Shown here: in pieces, positions 28,062-38,500 of the stretch | How positions within the stretch are numbered: position 1 is the stretch's first letter | How the letters are laid out: every line of letters begins with the position of its first letter | Origin: JBCCQH01 sp039024435 | Lineage (GTDB): Bacteria; Bacteroidota; Bacteroidia; J057; JADKCL01 | DNA length: 64,000 bases | Assembly: GCA_039024435.1 (NCBI GenBank) | Contig: JBCCQH010000013.1 | Coordinates: 23,132-87,131, forward strand | Reading direction: 5' to 3' | Translations under genes and position numbers: made by a program | Notes under the pieces: model-generated | Seen by the model: only the letters and a program-made list of their open reading frames with translations | Told to the model about the DNA's origin: nothing | The model's database searches: none

Positions 28062-29048
28062 ATGCTAAGAGAATCAGCAAAAACATTAAGCATGAGTCCT
28101 CATGGTCATAGTTTTCTCATTGGAGATTTTGGCCATAACATTGGTGCCCTAACATTGTCTCCCCAAAATCAAGCGGTCGGTCAACCAATAATTGAGCAAG
28201 GGGAAGCCAATGAGGACAAGCATGAGGTTACAACCGTGAGGTGGAGTAACGATGGGAACTACGTTGCAATTGGCTTTCAAGGTGGGCGGAGAAAGAGAGG
28301 GTTTATCGTATGGGAAGCCAAAGATCCAATGAAATGGAGACCAGTAAAGACGATGTTTGGGTTTGGTGATGGGCTAAGAGATCTATGCTGGGGCCCAAAT
28401 AACCGATACATCGCTGCGATTTTCTATCACAATCGTGAAATGCGGATATTCAACACTTCTGACTGGAAGGTAGCCAAAACCATTCAATGCTTCGCAGATT
28501 CGGATAAAGTCGGAAACACACAGGGAGGAAGACATGGTTGCGGCTCTTTGGATTGGAATCCGATTACGGGAATCATAGCGGTAGGCTGTGGAGATGGTAT
28601 CGTCGAGCTATGGGACCCGGAGGATTCTACGATGCTTGGAAGGTTCAAAAGAGAGGCGAATCAAACTAAATACACCAACTTAACCCGAATTGTAAGGTTT
28701 GGCCCGTTGGGGCAAAGAATAGGTTCCATTGAAACAGAATTCGGGAACGAGATTCAGATTTGGGACTTCAACTCTGGGAATCTCATAAGAACAATCATTG
28801 CTCACAAAGACCCTGCAAAGAAGAAGCTCATACCGACTCCAATCAACAAACTAAAATGGCACCCGTCGGGTAAATACCTCGTGACAGCCTCATTCAACGA
28901 CAATGCTGCGGAAATATATGATGTCGAAACTGGAGGTAGAGTTGAAAGAATAAGGATCAAAAAGCCGAAAGACATCGGAATTGATCGGCTATCTGGCGAT
29001 ATGCTCTTTGTTGGCGCAACCTTGAACACAAAAGAATACCAGCTTTAG
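28062..29048 (+). CDS. WD40 repeat beta-propeller protein
   Basis: A 328-residue propeller, cytoplasmic with no signal peptide. Several WD-type blades are readable: VTTVRWSNDGNYVAIGFQG, DLCWGPNNRYIAAIFY, GSLDWNPITGIIAVGCGDGIVELWDPEDS, IQIWDFNSGNLIRTIIAHKD and LKWHPSGKYLVTASFNDNAAEIYDVETG. The blades are less regular than in eukaryotic WD40 proteins. It could bind a phage or self molecule and control the TPR-CHAT protease encoded 10 bp downstream. WD40 modules are common sensors in bacterial NTPase and protease-type defence proteins, but here it is a separate chain. Confidence 0.85.
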   Translation: MLRESAKTLSMSPHGHSFLIGDFGHNIGALTLSPQNQAVGQPIIEQGEANEDKHEVTTVRWSNDGNYVAIGFQGGRRKRGFIVWEAKDPMKWRPVKTMFGFGDGLRDLCWGPNNRYIAAIFYHNREMRIFNTSDWKVAKTIQCFADSDKVGNTQGGRHGCGSLDWNPITGIIAVGCGDGIVELWDPEDSTMLGRFKREANQTKYTNLTRIVRFGPLGQRIGSIETEFGNEIQIWDFNSGNLIRTIIAHKDPAKKKLIPTPINKLKWHPSGKYLVTASFNDNAAEIYDVETGGRVERIRIKKPKDIGIDRLSGDMLFVGATLNTKEYQL

Positions 29049-29058
29049 AAATTATCGA

Positions 29059-32000
29059 ATGGCAATTCATCCAGAAAAAGAAATCATTAAACTCATCGAA
29101 GAAGGCCAGCTTCTGAAAGCGAAGGAGCATATTGAGGAAGCTCTGCAAAAATCTGATTCACGAATATCCACGGATAAGGCTGAAATGTACTACCTCCTTT
29201 CGAAAGTGGAGATCAGAATCGGCGTTCAAAAGGCTATCCTGGTGTTGGAAGAAGCATTCACCAACCATCGGTACTCTTTCAAGGTTTGTTCAAATCTGTG
29301 TGATCTATACGCAAACGAGTTTCGGTTTAAGGATGCTATTAGAGCATCAAAACTTGGATTGAAAAATGGGCAAATACAAGACCATGGATGGTTCAAGCAT
29401 TTTCAGGACAATCTCGAAATCGAATACTGGAAAGCACAAGGAGAAAATGCAAAACGGTCCCTGGACTGGATTATGGAAGCGGAAGGTCTGAATCGGAGTG
29501 GATTGTTTTCTGATGCGAGTAGGATGTATGAGAAGGCATATGCTACCGAGATTGCAAACCTAAAGATACCGCATCGCCTTGCCAGCATACAGTTTGAAGC
29601 GGGAAACAATTACTCAGCATGTTTTCAAAATGAAAATGCGATCACCTGCTATGAGGAAGCCCTTGCAATCGCAAAGGAGTACCGTCTTTCGGAATTGGAG
29701 GCTGATATACAGCACAATTATGAGGTTGTGCGAATGAGAGAATCCAAAGAGACGGCAAACGAACAAAAGGAGCATAACCAATCTATTATTTCAGAATTGC
29801 GCGACGTCATCCATAAAATCTCTGAAAAGAAGAAGACGTTCGGATCTTGGATTGCCTATAATAATCTGGGAAGTAGAGCTGTTGATGCCGAGCAGTTTGT
29901 CATCGCTAGAAATGCTTACCGGCGTAGCATTGAATTACTGCGAGCTCTCCCGAAGGTCACCCATGAAGAAATCTCTAGCCTTTCGACGAGCTACATGGGA
30001 ATCGGCGCTATCGAGTTCAGGTTGGGAAACTATGAGATGGCGCTCGATTATTATGAAAAATCACGTGAAGTATGCCACAACAATAGACTCTATTTTGATG
30101 AAGTGAATGCCCTCATTGGGTTGAGTGACTTGTATCTTGCATTGGGGAACCGAGATTGGGCGCTTGAAAAAATAAAAGATGCGTGGCAAGTTGAAGTCGT
30201 CCAGCGTACCTCAAGACCTCAAATTCTAGCAGGAATTCTCCAGCGTCACGGCACAATATTGATTGGCCAACTCGACATAGCGGCTGGATTGGGGAAGTTT
30301 GAAAAGGCAATCAAATACCTTGAATCTAAGAATCACCACTCTCAGTTGGCAGATACGCTGAGCCAGATCGGAGAATGCTACCAGCGGATCGAGAATTTTG
30401 ATCAAGCACGATCGGCATTTGAACGTGCCGCGCAAATCAATCGAGATCTTGATCGTGTGAATTCGTTGGCATCGGACCTGATTTCTCTGGCTTCGATTGA
30501 CGTAGTACTTGCAGGGCCTGAGCAAGGGGCAGTTCGGAGTCGCCTTCAGGAAGCACTGGAACTCGTCGAACAAGTGTTCGAAATGACGGAGGGTGAATCT
30601 CGGTATACTTATATTGACCTTCGGATGAGGGCCTACGTTGCTATCGCAGAGACCTATCTCCAAGAAGGCCGATATGCGGAAGCGCTAAGTTGGATTGAAA
30701 AAAGCAAAGCCAAAGGGTTTCGGAAAAAACTGGAAGAGTTTTACGCTGTGGATCCTACCGACGTCGAATTGTCCTGGATCTTGAAAAACACAAAGTTCAG
30801 GTCTGCAACCCTCTACTACTACGGTCTCAACAGTGAATTTCCGCGTGCGGTTGTCATTACGAATGGCGAGGTGCATCATGTCAATTTGAATGTTCAAGGA
30901 TTCCTTGAGCGCACCATCAAGAAGTACGAACCCATTATTTCTACGCTGAATAGGCAAAAAGCCGAAAAGTGCTTTTCCAAAGAAGAAGATAATTCTACCC
31001 CACACAGCTCAAACAACGATGTGTTTGCGTGCCTGGCGGATAGACTCGTTGCGAGCAAGGTTCATAATCCTCCCCAGGAGCTACCCTTCCTGATCCAGTT
31101 GATCGACCTTTCTCGGAAATCAGTTAGGTGGGATGCAATTCAAGGACCGAAAGCTCCGGTTAATTTCCGTGAACTTGCAAATGAATTGTTTCAGCTACTT
31201 TTCCCGGACGAGCTTCTTGATATCATAGATCAATGCAGAGATTTGCTTATCGTTCCAGATTATGCACTCCCCTATATCCCATTTGATATTCTAATTGACG
31301 AAGAGGATGATTATTTGATATCAAAATATGAGATTCATCAGGTGAACTCAATCAGTATCTGGAAATGGCTGGTGGATACGAAGCAACAACGATGGGAAAA
31401 CGATACGACTGAAAATCAAAAATTCTTTCTTGGGATCACTATGCCCGACGGAGTCTATTTCTCGCCAAAAGTGGAATTAGAAGATTCAGAATTTGAGATT
31501 CAGGCTTACTCAATAGATACAGTCCTGAAAGACTCCATTACAATGGGTGAAGGATTTTCATTGGGGGGATTGAACTCGAATTTGGTTGAAGACTACCAAA
31601 CCAATTTCCGTTCATTGTTTGGTGCTGACAACCATAAAATAATTCTTCAGCCCGACCGGAATCAAGTGATTGATCTGTATCGAAGGAATTTGATTTCCGA
31701 ATATCGTGTCATCGACTTTATGCTTCACGGATCAATGTGTTGGGGATTCCCGGAATTTTCTGGATTACTTCTTGATGAGCCAGAAGAGTGCGAGTCGTTT
31801 ACTGACTTTCTCCTTCGTCCGGAAGACATTGAAAAGATTAGATTTCAGGCAGATTTCGTTAATCTTGCAGCCTGCGAAACCATTGCTGGGAAAGCATTTG
31901 CTGGTGAAGGTGTCGTTGGATTTGAACAATCGCTTCTGCTTTCTGGGGCATTAAGTGTCTGCCTAACTCTGTGGGAAATCCCTCACGAATCATCGTTAAG

Positions 32001-32154
32001 GTTCTTCCATTCCGTGTATGGAGACATGTTTGTGAATCGAGCGTCAGTGGCGACGGCACTGCATACCACCAAAAAATACTTTGCCATGGGCCGATTTGGT
32101 CGCGAATATGCGCATCCCTACTATTGGGCAGGATTCTCACAATTTGGAATTTAG
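29059..32154 (+). CDS. TPR-repeat CHAT protease
   Basis: A 1031-residue cytoplasmic protein. From residue 1 to about 560 there are many tetratricopeptide-like helix pairs (for example YEKSREVCHNNRLYFDEVNAL and SQIGECYQRIENFDQARSAFE). The C-terminal 300 or so residues are a CHAT (caspase HetF-associated) peptidase. The catalytic pair is visible as His890 in DFMLHGSMCWG and Cys939 in VNLAACETIAG, followed by GFEQSLLLSGALSVCLTLWEI and an ending YWAGFSQFGI typical of CHAT. Both catalytic residues are kept, so it should be active. Likely released by a signal through the TPR region or the WD40 partner, then cleaving the 441- or 472-residue partner or another target. Confidence 0.92.
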   Translation: MAIHPEKEIIKLIEEGQLLKAKEHIEEALQKSDSRISTDKAEMYYLLSKVEIRIGVQKAILVLEEAFTNHRYSFKVCSNLCDLYANEFRFKDAIRASKLGLKNGQIQDHGWFKHFQDNLEIEYWKAQGENAKRSLDWIMEAEGLNRSGLFSDASRMYEKAYATEIANLKIPHRLASIQFEAGNNYSACFQNENAITCYEEALAIAKEYRLSELEADIQHNYEVVRMRESKETANEQKEHNQSIISELRDVIHKISEKKKTFGSWIAYNNLGSRAVDAEQFVIARNAYRRSIELLRALPKVTHEEISSLSTSYMGIGAIEFRLGNYEMALDYYEKSREVCHNNRLYFDEVNALIGLSDLYLALGNRDWALEKIKDAWQVEVVQRTSRPQILAGILQRHGTILIGQLDIAAGLGKFEKAIKYLESKNHHSQLADTLSQIGECYQRIENFDQARSAFERAAQINRDLDRVNSLASDLISLASIDVVLAGPEQGAVRSRLQEALELVEQVFEMTEGESRYTYIDLRMRAYVAIAETYLQEGRYAEALSWIEKSKAKGFRKKLEEFYAVDPTDVELSWILKNTKFRSATLYYYGLNSEFPRAVVITNGEVHHVNLNVQGFLERTIKKYEPIISTLNRQKAEKCFSKEEDNSTPHSSNNDVFACLADRLVASKVHNPPQELPFLIQLIDLSRKSVRWDAIQGPKAPVNFRELANELFQLLFPDELLDIIDQCRDLLIVPDYALPYIPFDILIDEEDDYLISKYEIHQVNSISIWKWLVDTKQQRWENDTTENQKFFLGITMPDGVYFSPKVELEDSEFEIQAYSIDTVLKDSITMGEGFSLGGLNSNLVEDYQTNFRSLFGADNHKIILQPDRNQVIDLYRRNLISEYRVIDFMLHGSMCWGFPEFSGLLLDEPEECESFTDFLLRPEDIEKIRFQADFVNLAACETIAGKAFAGEGVVGFEQSLLLSGALSVCLTLWEIPHESSLRFFHSVYGDMFVNRASVATALHTTKKYFAMGRFGREYAHPYYWAGFSQFGI

Positions 32155-32202
32155 TTTCATGCGGCCAATTGCTTTCCTGGAATCGATTTCCAACATTTAT
32201 GG

Positions 32203-33621
32203 ATGCAAAAGCCTTCACTAATTGCAGAAATCCTTGAAAATACCGCGCCAAGAGCGTTGAAAAGGATGGGGCATGCAATCAGTAGCAAATATGATGGAAG
32301 CCAAGTCGAATCTGATTGGTCGAGAATTTTAGAGCATGTAGGCAGCGAACGCTTGCACGAGGTTATTCAGGGGATTTCAAAGAGGTCGAAGTATATGATC
32401 TTAACTGAGTTGAAATCCCAGGCTATTGCCCTCCATCTTGAAAATAACCCTCTGGAAAATTCTGTTCAGTTTTATTCCGCCATCCGCGATGAGATTTTGC
32501 CTCGCAACAAGCGGCTGGCCTTGGACAAGCTCGAAAAAGACAATGAAAAAGGCCCCCTAAGAGGCTACGATTTCTATCACCGAAAATATTTTCATTCGGT
32601 TGAGAAACTTCGGTTATTCGTGGCCCGCAGTCCAAGGAAGCAGCAAATTTTGGATCAATACGAAAAAGCTGAAGATGCACTTGAAATTTCATTTTTGGCA
32701 GCAAGGCTGCGGCTTCTCGCATTGAGACTGAATGCATCGCAAATTTTTAGGAACGAGGATCAAGAAACAGGCGATTCGTTTCTCAAAGAGGCAGATGGGA
32801 TCATACAGCGCAATCTTCATATCCCAATTGTTAAATTGCTTTGCAATTGGGTATTGGTTCTAATTCAGCCTGGTGAACATCGCCTGGTAACCTTATCAAC
32901 CTCATTTTGGAACCAATTCGATCAACTTGAAGCCGACTTGCAAGGCGACATCTTTGCCAATCTTCTCAACCGCTTGCTCATCATCAACAATCGGGAGGGA
33001 GGAAACCTATTGGCCTGCCTGTACATGTTTTACCGAACCGCGGAATTATCCGGACTGTTACCACCAGAGAAAAGCTACCCTGGTCTAGTCAAGAATTATG
33101 TAACAATTTGCCTTCGCTTAGGGCTCCGAGCCGAAGGTGAGCGTCTATTGGGTAAGTACCAATCGCGGCTGCCCGGACACTATTTGCAATTCGCGAAAGC
33201 GGAGCTGGCCTTCGCAAGAGGTGATTGGAAATCCGTTCTTCGCAATCTTACCATTCTACAGACCGGCTACCGTGAGTCCATGAAGGACGCCTTCTTCGCC
33301 CAAGGGGTGAGAATATTGGAGATCAAGGCAGGATACGAACAAATGATGGAAAGCAAAACGGTCCGGGACACAACATTTGTTGCGACCCGAACCCAGGCAT
33401 ACATCACTTACCTTAAGAAACAGAAGATCTTGAAGCCTGAGATCGTAGAAGGGAGTTTGGGCTTTGCCAATGGCTTATTGCGATTGATCAAGAGCAGCAA
33501 GAAGGCTACGATTCAAAAGCTTTGGAAAGACCTATTGCGGGGAGAAGTCAGGATGGATCAGCGCAAATGGTTGTTTCAGAAGGTGGAAGTACGTCTTGAA
33601 GAGGATTTCCGCTATCGGTGA
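32203..33621 (+). CDS. Helical hypothetical protein downstream of the CHAT protease
   Basis: A 472-residue soluble protein made almost wholly of helices rich in Leu, Lys, Glu and Arg, with TPR-like pairs such as HYLQFAKAELAFARGDWKSV. No catalytic motif. It is 48 bp after the protease gene on the same strand, so it is probably its fourth cassette member, maybe the protease substrate or effector. Its last 74 bp overlap the 3' end of an opposing secreted-protein gene. I do not recognise the family. Confidence 0.7.
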   Translation: MQKPSLIAEILENTAPRALKRMGHAISSKYDGSQVESDWSRILEHVGSERLHEVIQGISKRSKYMILTELKSQAIALHLENNPLENSVQFYSAIRDEILPRNKRLALDKLEKDNEKGPLRGYDFYHRKYFHSVEKLRLFVARSPRKQQILDQYEKAEDALEISFLAARLRLLALRLNASQIFRNEDQETGDSFLKEADGIIQRNLHIPIVKLLCNWVLVLIQPGEHRLVTLSTSFWNQFDQLEADLQGDIFANLLNRLLIINNREGGNLLACLYMFYRTAELSGLLPPEKSYPGLVKNYVTICLRLGLRAEGERLLGKYQSRLPGHYLQFAKAELAFARGDWKSVLRNLTILQTGYRESMKDAFFAQGVRILEIKAGYEQMMESKTVRDTTFVATRTQAYITYLKKQKILKPEIVEGSLGFANGLLRLIKSSKKATIQKLWKDLLRGEVRMDQRKWLFQKVEVRLEEDFRYR

Positions 33622-34000
33622 CATCAACCAATACGGTGAGGATACCGGAACCACAATTGAACGATTGGATTTCAACAGGCTCATCCGCATCCAACCGAAC
33701 ACGAATTTCGCTGGCTCCGACAATCACGACCTCCGCTGAAACACTAGCAGGAAGTTCCGCTGCCAATGTAAAAGAATTGATTTCATACTCGTTGGTAGTG
33801 TAAATCAATTCCATACTTCCGCCCGGATGGGAAAAGGCAGGAGTATAGAGTTCATAATGCCATTCGTCTGAACTGCCTTCGACGGGTGAAGTCAAGACGA
33901 TTTCACCAGCCACTTCTTCATGTGCGTTGTGCGACGATATAGGAGCAAAGCTGGAAAGAGCAATGAGGCAAAGGACTTTTAAAATCATTTGGGTTACCAT
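33548..34000 (-). CDS. Small secreted protein, 150 residues
   Basis: A hydrophobic N-terminal segment (MILKVLCLIALSSFAPISS) fits a Sec signal peptide, followed by a beta-rich, Ser/Thr/Val-rich mature part. The cysteines near the end (NCGSG and TTICADPS) could form a disulphide. It converges on the 472-residue gene with a 74-bp overlap of coding sequence. Function is unknown. The start may be the second Met, five codons in. Confidence 0.55.
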   Translation of the reverse strand: MVTQMILKVLCLIALSSFAPISSHNAHEEVAGEIVLTSPVEGSSDEWHYELYTPAFSHPGGSMELIYTTNEYEINSFTLAAELPASVSAEVVIVGASEIRVRLDADEPVEIQSFNCGSGILTVLVDVTDSGNPLQDVLPPSETTICADPS

Positions 34001-34932
34001 GAAAAAGGGATTTTCAAGGCACCCTGACGTCAGGTAGCCGGTTAACGATAGTGATTCCGTGTTGAATCATTCACAATAAACGGCGACGATAGGAGGTTGC
34101 CCAGCCACGATAGAGACACGAACCAGACAGTTCTCCGACACGTAAATTTCTTTCTGATTTCTGCTTCTAAAGGAGAGGAATCAAGGTTCTAACTCATTCC
34201 AGATCATCCACTATTTCAGTGTGATTCGCCCGGCCTTGTTTTGGGTGGGATGCAAAGATCGGCCCTGAACCCAATCGCCACCCGGAGTGTGCTCAGTCTT
34301 CACCGATTTCCTCCAGGTAGCGATCAGAACCCGGACCAGTCATCCTCGCATCCACCCTTAAACCGCGACCGAAGGCGAATCAGCCGAAAAAAAATGCCTC
34401 CTCTTCCCCTCAAATCCATCCCCTTGCCCACTCCCTCACGCAGAATGTCCGAAAAGAGATCCAACGCACCGGACTTAGTAATGTCCTTGATCGATGACTT
34501 TGACTGATCCCACCATCGTTTAATGATCATGCTGTCGCATCGAATGACCTGAAAATGATTCCTATGCCAAAAGGCTTGCCACCATCTCTGCTACCTCGCC
34601 ATCTTCGTTGGCACTTGGGTGCCACTGCAGAATGGCGATCCGCTGAGATGAAGGCAGGGTATTTCCATCAGTAGCGAAAGATTCGCAACTGACTCATCAA
34701 GGCATGCGAAGTGCCGTGTTAGCAGGCAGAAGATCTATTTGTCTAAATTATTGCGAGCCCAACATGAAAAACGGCCCTTCCCAAAAGGAAAGGACCATTT
34801 TTCTATTTTGCCATTGATTGCGGTAGGGTCGCCGCTTATTCCTTATGGCTTTTGCGTTGATCTCGGCTAGAGGTTTCAATTGTGCAAAGATCTCAAGTCT
34901 GAAATGCTGGGCTGGCCCAGTTCAATTTAACG
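34001..34932. other. Gene-poor stretch with coding-like fragments and a terminator
   Basis: No intact gene is supported. On the minus strand, fragments such as DITKSGALDLFSDIL (34324-34530) and ILQWHPSANEDGEVAEMVASLLA (about 34560-34680) look like coding sequence but are short and in different frames, as a decayed gene would be. A bidirectional A/T-flanked hairpin lies at 34764-34806. Confidence 0.35.
34764..34806 (-). terminator. Terminator of the Rhs operon
   Basis: An imperfect stem (GGTCCTTTCC with GGGAAGGGCC, one bulge and one mismatch) is flanked by A5 and T5, so it could act on both strands. On the minus strand it ends the Rhs and 201-residue genes. Confidence 0.7.
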
Positions 34933-35538
34933 CTACTTCTTTTCCTTGATCTCGCCGGGAACTGCTATGATCGGATCAAATCCGTTCATTTCACGCTCGA
35001 CCGTTTGGAAGTCGGAAAGTTGTAAGTACAAATCTCCTTCACCGCCAATTTTGTGAACGGATAGCACCCTTTTATCAGCAAGCAAGTAAACGTCAATTTC
35101 TCCGCGCTCTTTGATATTTGCAAGGTGGGTCGTCCCTGGCGAATCAAGTAGGATTTTAACTTCATCCTTCTCGATCAACAGGAATGGACAGACTTTTCCT
35201 TTTCCTGAGACAAAGGGGACAACTCTGCTATTGATCATTTGCAAGTCGGATTCTTCCGCGAGGAAAAAACCCAATCGCACACCAGGGAAGATTTGCAGAA
35301 TATTACCATTGGGATTCTCATACAGTTCAAGATTCCATTTTCCGCTGAGTTTCTTTTCAAATTCCCAATTGCCTTGTGACAATTCCGATTTCACGGTTTC
35401 GGGATTCCAAACTTCAAATTGGAATTCCCCGCCTTTGGGAAATTTGATGATGAAGGTTTCTTTTGGAGAGGAATCAATCTGCATGGTTGCTCCAAATAAG
35501 TATAATACGGTTGCAAAAATATTGATCGCAAAAGCCAT
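34933..35538 (-). CDS. Possible immunity protein for the Rhs toxin, 201 residues
   Basis: Lies 27 bp downstream of the Rhs gene on the same strand, the usual place for an immunity gene. The first 20 residues (MAFAINIFATVLYLFGATMQ) are hydrophobic and could be a signal or anchor. The rest is beta-rich, with FPKGGEFQFEVWNPETVK and LYLQLSDFQTV. No family is recognised. A nuclease toxin would normally be neutralised in the cytoplasm, so the hydrophobic start is a mismatch to that idea. It may instead be a secreted accessory protein. Confidence 0.6.
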   Translation of the reverse strand: MAFAINIFATVLYLFGATMQIDSSPKETFIIKFPKGGEFQFEVWNPETVKSELSQGNWEFEKKLSGKWNLELYENPNGNILQIFPGVRLGFFLAEESDLQMINSRVVPFVSGKGKVCPFLLIEKDEVKILLDSPGTTHLANIKERGEIDVYLLADKRVLSVHKIGGEGDLYLQLSDFQTVEREMNGFDPIIAVPGEIKEKK

Positions 35539-35565
35539 TGTAAATCAATGATAAGGTTAATTTCC

Positions 35566-38500
35566 TTAACGCGAAAAAATAATTTGAGTGGGTCTGCCCA
35601 CAAGCTGATTATTGCCTTCCCCAGTGATATAGTTGTACGCTCCGATAACAGCATCGACAACTCTTTGTGGGAAGCTAGGATTTAGGTTTTCAGGCGGACT
35701 AAACATCATTTGTCCTTGCACTTCGGGATTCTCATATGGAACCATTTTGAAAACGGTTACCCCCATTTCGTTTGCATAGTCCACAATGTCCTCACTTATA
35801 GTTGATTCAAATGGGACGATGAGGAATAGAGCTGCTGGTCCTGTACCCAACTCTTCGGCGGTTTTGCTCGTGCCAGGGACGATGGTTTGCCCAAGATGGT
35901 GTATCATCGCCTTGATCTGTTTGTCATTTTTGTTAACCGTGATCGTGCTGCTGGTTTTGGCTTCCCAGAAGTCCAACTGTTCGTTGGGGAATTCCCCCAT
36001 GTATGCCAAACCAGATCGGAACACTCCCATGTTCTCCGGGGCGAGATTCAAGGAGTTGGTTGCCAGGACATAATCGGGAATCACCGCGGACTTCTTTTCT
36101 CGTTTATTGGTTGGAAACGGAGTGCCATTTTTGGGAATATTGAACGATCGTGAAATGACTCCTTCGAATGATAAACCAACAACCTGATTGAATCCTACTC
36201 GACTTCCACCAACCATTTGCTGCACACCTGCCAAAAATGCCAGGCGCTGTAAACGACGGGTCGTCACAGGATTCCAATTGTCCGTCGTAGGCGGATCATT
36301 CCCGGAAGGATCGCTTGGGGCCATTCCGTCGGGATCAAATAAGTTGACCGGATTACCAAAGGCGAATCCGTAGGGTGAAGAAGAAAGAAACTCTTCTGCC
36401 TTGGGGTCTACACCAGCCCATTTGCCGAGTTGTGCGTCGTACCTTCTGGCTCCAAAATCTTGCCAGTTGAGCCCAAATTCATCTTCAATCTCCTTGCCGT
36501 TGAAGCTGAACCGATGAGCTGTCGCAACCAATGGAGTATTGAGCCCTTCAAGGACCATGCCTTGGGGGTAATAGTGCCACTCCTGCAAGATCTCGCTCAC
36601 TTCTGCTACCCCATCTTCATCGAGATCTGAAAATCGCATGCGGGCATTTCCGAGATGATCCCGGTAGAAATACTCAAAGCGGTAGGATTGTGAGCCACCG
36701 GATACCGGGACAACTCTTCCTTCGGTGTTGTCGAAGTACTCCAACTGGGTTCCCTTGTACACAAACTCACCAATGTAATGTTGGATCGAGATCGGGGTCC
36801 CTCCCTGCTTCAAACGTCTGGCGAGCTTTGTTCCAGAAGCGTCATAGAGGTACAGCAGTTCGTTTCCGCCTCCCATGTCCACCTTGGTCGGCAGGTTCAG
36901 GTGGTTGTATTCGGCAGAAAGACCTTTGTTTCCGTCACTGGAAAGGTTCCCATTGTCGTCGTAAAGGAATTCGTTCGTACCAGTTGAACCGTTGTCCTGG
37001 AAATCATTTGGACCATTGCTGGGGGCATTGTCCAATGCCGAAGTGAGCTCGTTTCCGGAATAGGCATATTGTAGGTTGTCGATCAGGCCAAAGGAATTGC
37101 CTGTGATGAAACCGTTGCGTTTCGCCTCCGTGATATTGCCATTCACATCGTAACGAATCTTTGGAACCGTGTAATGATCTACTTCAGAGGTCCACTTCGT
37201 CGCGCCCGGGGTCATCGCTGCAAAATGCCCTTCACGCAATCGGCTGATGGCATCGTAACGGAAACCATAAGCGCGTTTCATGTTGTCGGATTTGCTCTTC
37301 CAGCAAATCCCTGAAATGTTGCCGGTATGCAAACGGTCACCTTTGAGCTTTTCCAGGCCATCTTCATAGTGGAAGTACATTCCGAACAGATCGTTGTCGT
37401 CGTCATTGCTCCAGGCAGGTGCTTCTTGCGATTCGATGGCCAGCCGTAGCAATGCGGTCATCGTTGCATACAACTCCGCTTCCTGAATCCCTTCATTCTG
37501 CAACTCGGCATTCAATTCCGAGACCGCTGACTGGATCGAATTGTCCAATTCGTCCGCGTACAGAGCCGCACCATTCATTTGCAGGGTCCAGACGGTGCCG
37601 ACCAATTGTTCACCTTCATCAAAAGCGTGATCTTCTTCAGCTTCACTCAATAGGCGGTCGCCATAAACACCGGTCCGGGAAGTGTACTCCAATCCCTCTG
37701 CTGCATCAGAATGTTGATCCATCTCAACATCCATGCTCAGGAACCGGTAGCCCATGTCGTTGGTATCTACCCGCAATTCAACCCGTACATCGTCGAGGTT
37801 CCATAGGCGCTGCCCTGAGGCATAGCTATTCGAAAGCTCACAATTGTTGATCTGTTGCAACCATCCACGGATATGGTAGCGAAAATCGACCGACTGAATG
37901 AAGCTGCTGCCGTTGTTGGTGCTGTGCAGATTGTTTTCGGTCAGTTGGCCGAGCTGGTTGTAACCCTTATGGGAGACAAGAACCTCATCATCGCCGTCAT
38001 TCTGCTGATAGGTATTTAACAACCGTCCAGAATGGTCGTAGGTGTATCGTTGGCGTATTTTGATCTCTCCGGGATCACCGTATTTGTGGATACGTTTTTG
38101 GTTCTCTACTTTTCCAACAAAGTCCGGGTTGACGAACAACAATTCAGTATCACCCAGATGATTGATCGCTTGCGTTTGCACAAGTTTCCCCCGCGCGTTA
38201 TAGAATGAAGTCGATGTGACCCAATCCATCGGAGCTGATATCGCCGTCGAATTGAGGACACGAATTTGCGTTCGTGTAACGTTTCCGCGCTGCCTTGAAA
38301 AGCTGTCATCATCGAATTCGTTGTCCGGATCTTGCAGGTAGGGCATGTCTGCCAGTCCATCCTGGTCGAAGTCGTAGTCATCAAAGTATTTGATCGACAT
38401 GTCTTCGTAGTAGGAAGAGGCATCACTGCTCCGTGGATAGGCTTGATCGGTGTAGCCATATTGCGTAGCGAAATTGTGCGGAGTACGCAGTTCGTGGTTC

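Noticed and set aside
34324..34530. Minus-strand 68-codon frame
   Set aside because: Coding-like in part but surrounded by stops in a decayed region; not supported as an intact gene.
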